Shown piece after piece: positions 4,687-5,231 of a stretch of 5,231 nucleotides of DNA. The notes under the pieces are model-generated. The model searched no databases. It worked only from the letters and a program-made list of their open reading frames with translations, and was not told where the DNA came from. Position numbers and translations under genes: made by a program. The DNA lies in the NCBI GenBank assembly GCA_002591705.1, contig PAAB01000002.1:28847-34077 (forward strand), written 5' to 3'. The stretch's first letter is position 1. The number at the start of each line of letters is the position of its first letter. The stretch comes from Phycisphaerae bacterium (GTDB lineage Bacteria; Planctomycetota; Phycisphaerae; Phycisphaerales; SM1A02).

Positions 4687-5231
4687 ATGAGAGCAACACC
4701 ACTGAAGTATACGTGCTTCCTCGCGGCGGCGATCCCGGTTCTTCATTTGGGATCACAAGTCGTTGCGCAGCAGAACGTTGAGGTATCCATTACCGCGCCG
4801 ACATGGGATCGGTGGATGTATCCCTACAACTTCCAGCCCGGTGAGCGGGTTGCTGGCCCGACCTTCGGCGCCTACGGATCCACCTACTACGACGACCGTG
4901 CCGGACAGAATCTCATCAGCTTCGATACCCGTGAGAGCATCACTGATGGCCTCGGTGCCGGAAGCTACGACATCATCTCCGGGCGCATGACCATCATGGT
5001 GCTCGACAACAACACCTTCTACGATCCCACGCCCGACTCCTGGCAGACCTGGCTCGGCGCCGAAGACGACGACCTCGGTCGCGCCTGCATCATCTCCGGT
5101 GCGGGATTCCGCGGCGGTTACGACGGGTGGAGCTTCGGTGACGACGGCGACTGGGGAGTCGTGGAGCACTACGGCCGCAACGTGTACCCGATCGGCTTCG
5201 TCGACGGTGACCCGGTCGACATCTCCCGAAA
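4687..5231 (+). CDS. Secreted protein of unknown function, 3' end missing
   Basis: The frame stays open from the ATG at 4687 to the window edge, giving 181 codons with no stop, so the gene is cut off at its 3' end. Residues 1-27 are a signal peptide: Arg and Lys near the start, a hydrophobic core 'CFLAAAIPVLHLG', and likely cleavage after 'VVA' at residue 27. The mature part begins 'VSITAPTWDRWMYPYNF' and is rich in Asp, Gly, Tyr and Trp. 'GAYGSTYYDDRAGQNLISFDT' lies near residues 61-81, followed by 'GLGAGSYDIISG' and alternating strand-like segments. This suggests a beta-sandwich surface or extracellular protein. I do not recognise a named domain; from memory similar openings occur in large secreted proteins of Phycisphaerae, but that needs a search. 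A dockerin or anchoring module could lie in the missing part. Codon use is strongly G/C-ending, like the neighbours, and supports real coding. Confidence 0.85.
   Translation, partial: MRATPLKYTCFLAAAIPVLHLGSQVVAQQNVEVSITAPTWDRWMYPYNFQPGERVAGPTFGAYGSTYYDDRAGQNLISFDTRESITDGLGAGSYDIISGRMTIMVLDNNTFYDPTPDSWQTWLGAEDDDLGRACIISGAGFRGGYDGWSFGDDGDWGVVEHYGRNVYPIGFVDGDPVDISR

Noticed and set aside
4612..4746. N-terminal extension of the pseudopilin to 4746
   Set aside because: It would overlap the divergent secreted-protein gene and consume the AT-rich promoter region. It would also give an implausibly long prepilin leader of about 69 residues.
4753..5169. A 138-codon minus-strand frame near the right edge
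   Set aside because: It is antisense to the open secreted-protein frame, which has a ribosome binding site and a signal peptide. Its Val/Gly/Glu-rich translation is typical of an antisense shadow.

Overview
The window looks like part of a chromosome from a high-GC, Gram-negative-type bacterium, most likely a planctomycete of the Phycisphaerae kind. This is inferred from gene content: a secreted protein with a dockerin-like EF-hand module, a pseudopilin with an H-X9-DG-like C-terminal end, two lipoproteins, and a WaaE-type glycosyltransferase. I see no RNA gene, insertion sequence, CRISPR array or phage gene. Bases 1-69 hold no gene I can support beyond the ribosome binding site of the first one.

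Left part (70-1994): a 61-residue single-domain PspC membrane protein is followed by a strong hairpin and a leader of about 280 bases. Next comes a 464-residue exported protein with a signal peptide, an N-terminal dockerin-like module, a TIM-barrel-like domain resembling hyaluronidase (GH56), and a very basic tail. It converges on a minus-strand glycosyltransferase, with a long hairpin across the junction.

Middle part (1971-3661): the glycosyltransferase (minus) and a small lipoprotein (plus) diverge from an 86-base gap with two candidate promoters whose -35 regions overlap. The lipoprotein is a divergent member of the chagasin/I42 cysteine protease inhibitor family. It runs head-on into a second, more canonical chagasin-like lipoprotein on the minus strand. 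The two stop codons abut with no base between them, inside a perfect 12-base palindrome.

Right part (3685-5231): the second inhibitor lies 23 bases downstream of a type II secretion/type IV pilus-like pseudopilin gene, probably in one transcript. An AT-rich gap separates the pseudopilin from a divergent gene for a secreted protein of unknown function that runs off the right edge.

Six of the seven genes carry membrane or export signals (the glycosyltransferase is the exception, probably cytoplasmic or peripheral). The theme is the cell envelope and secretion. I do not see a clearly new multi-gene system. The best candidates for novelty are the convergent pair of chagasin-like lipoproteins, which keep different inhibitor loops, and the dockerin/GH56-like protein.
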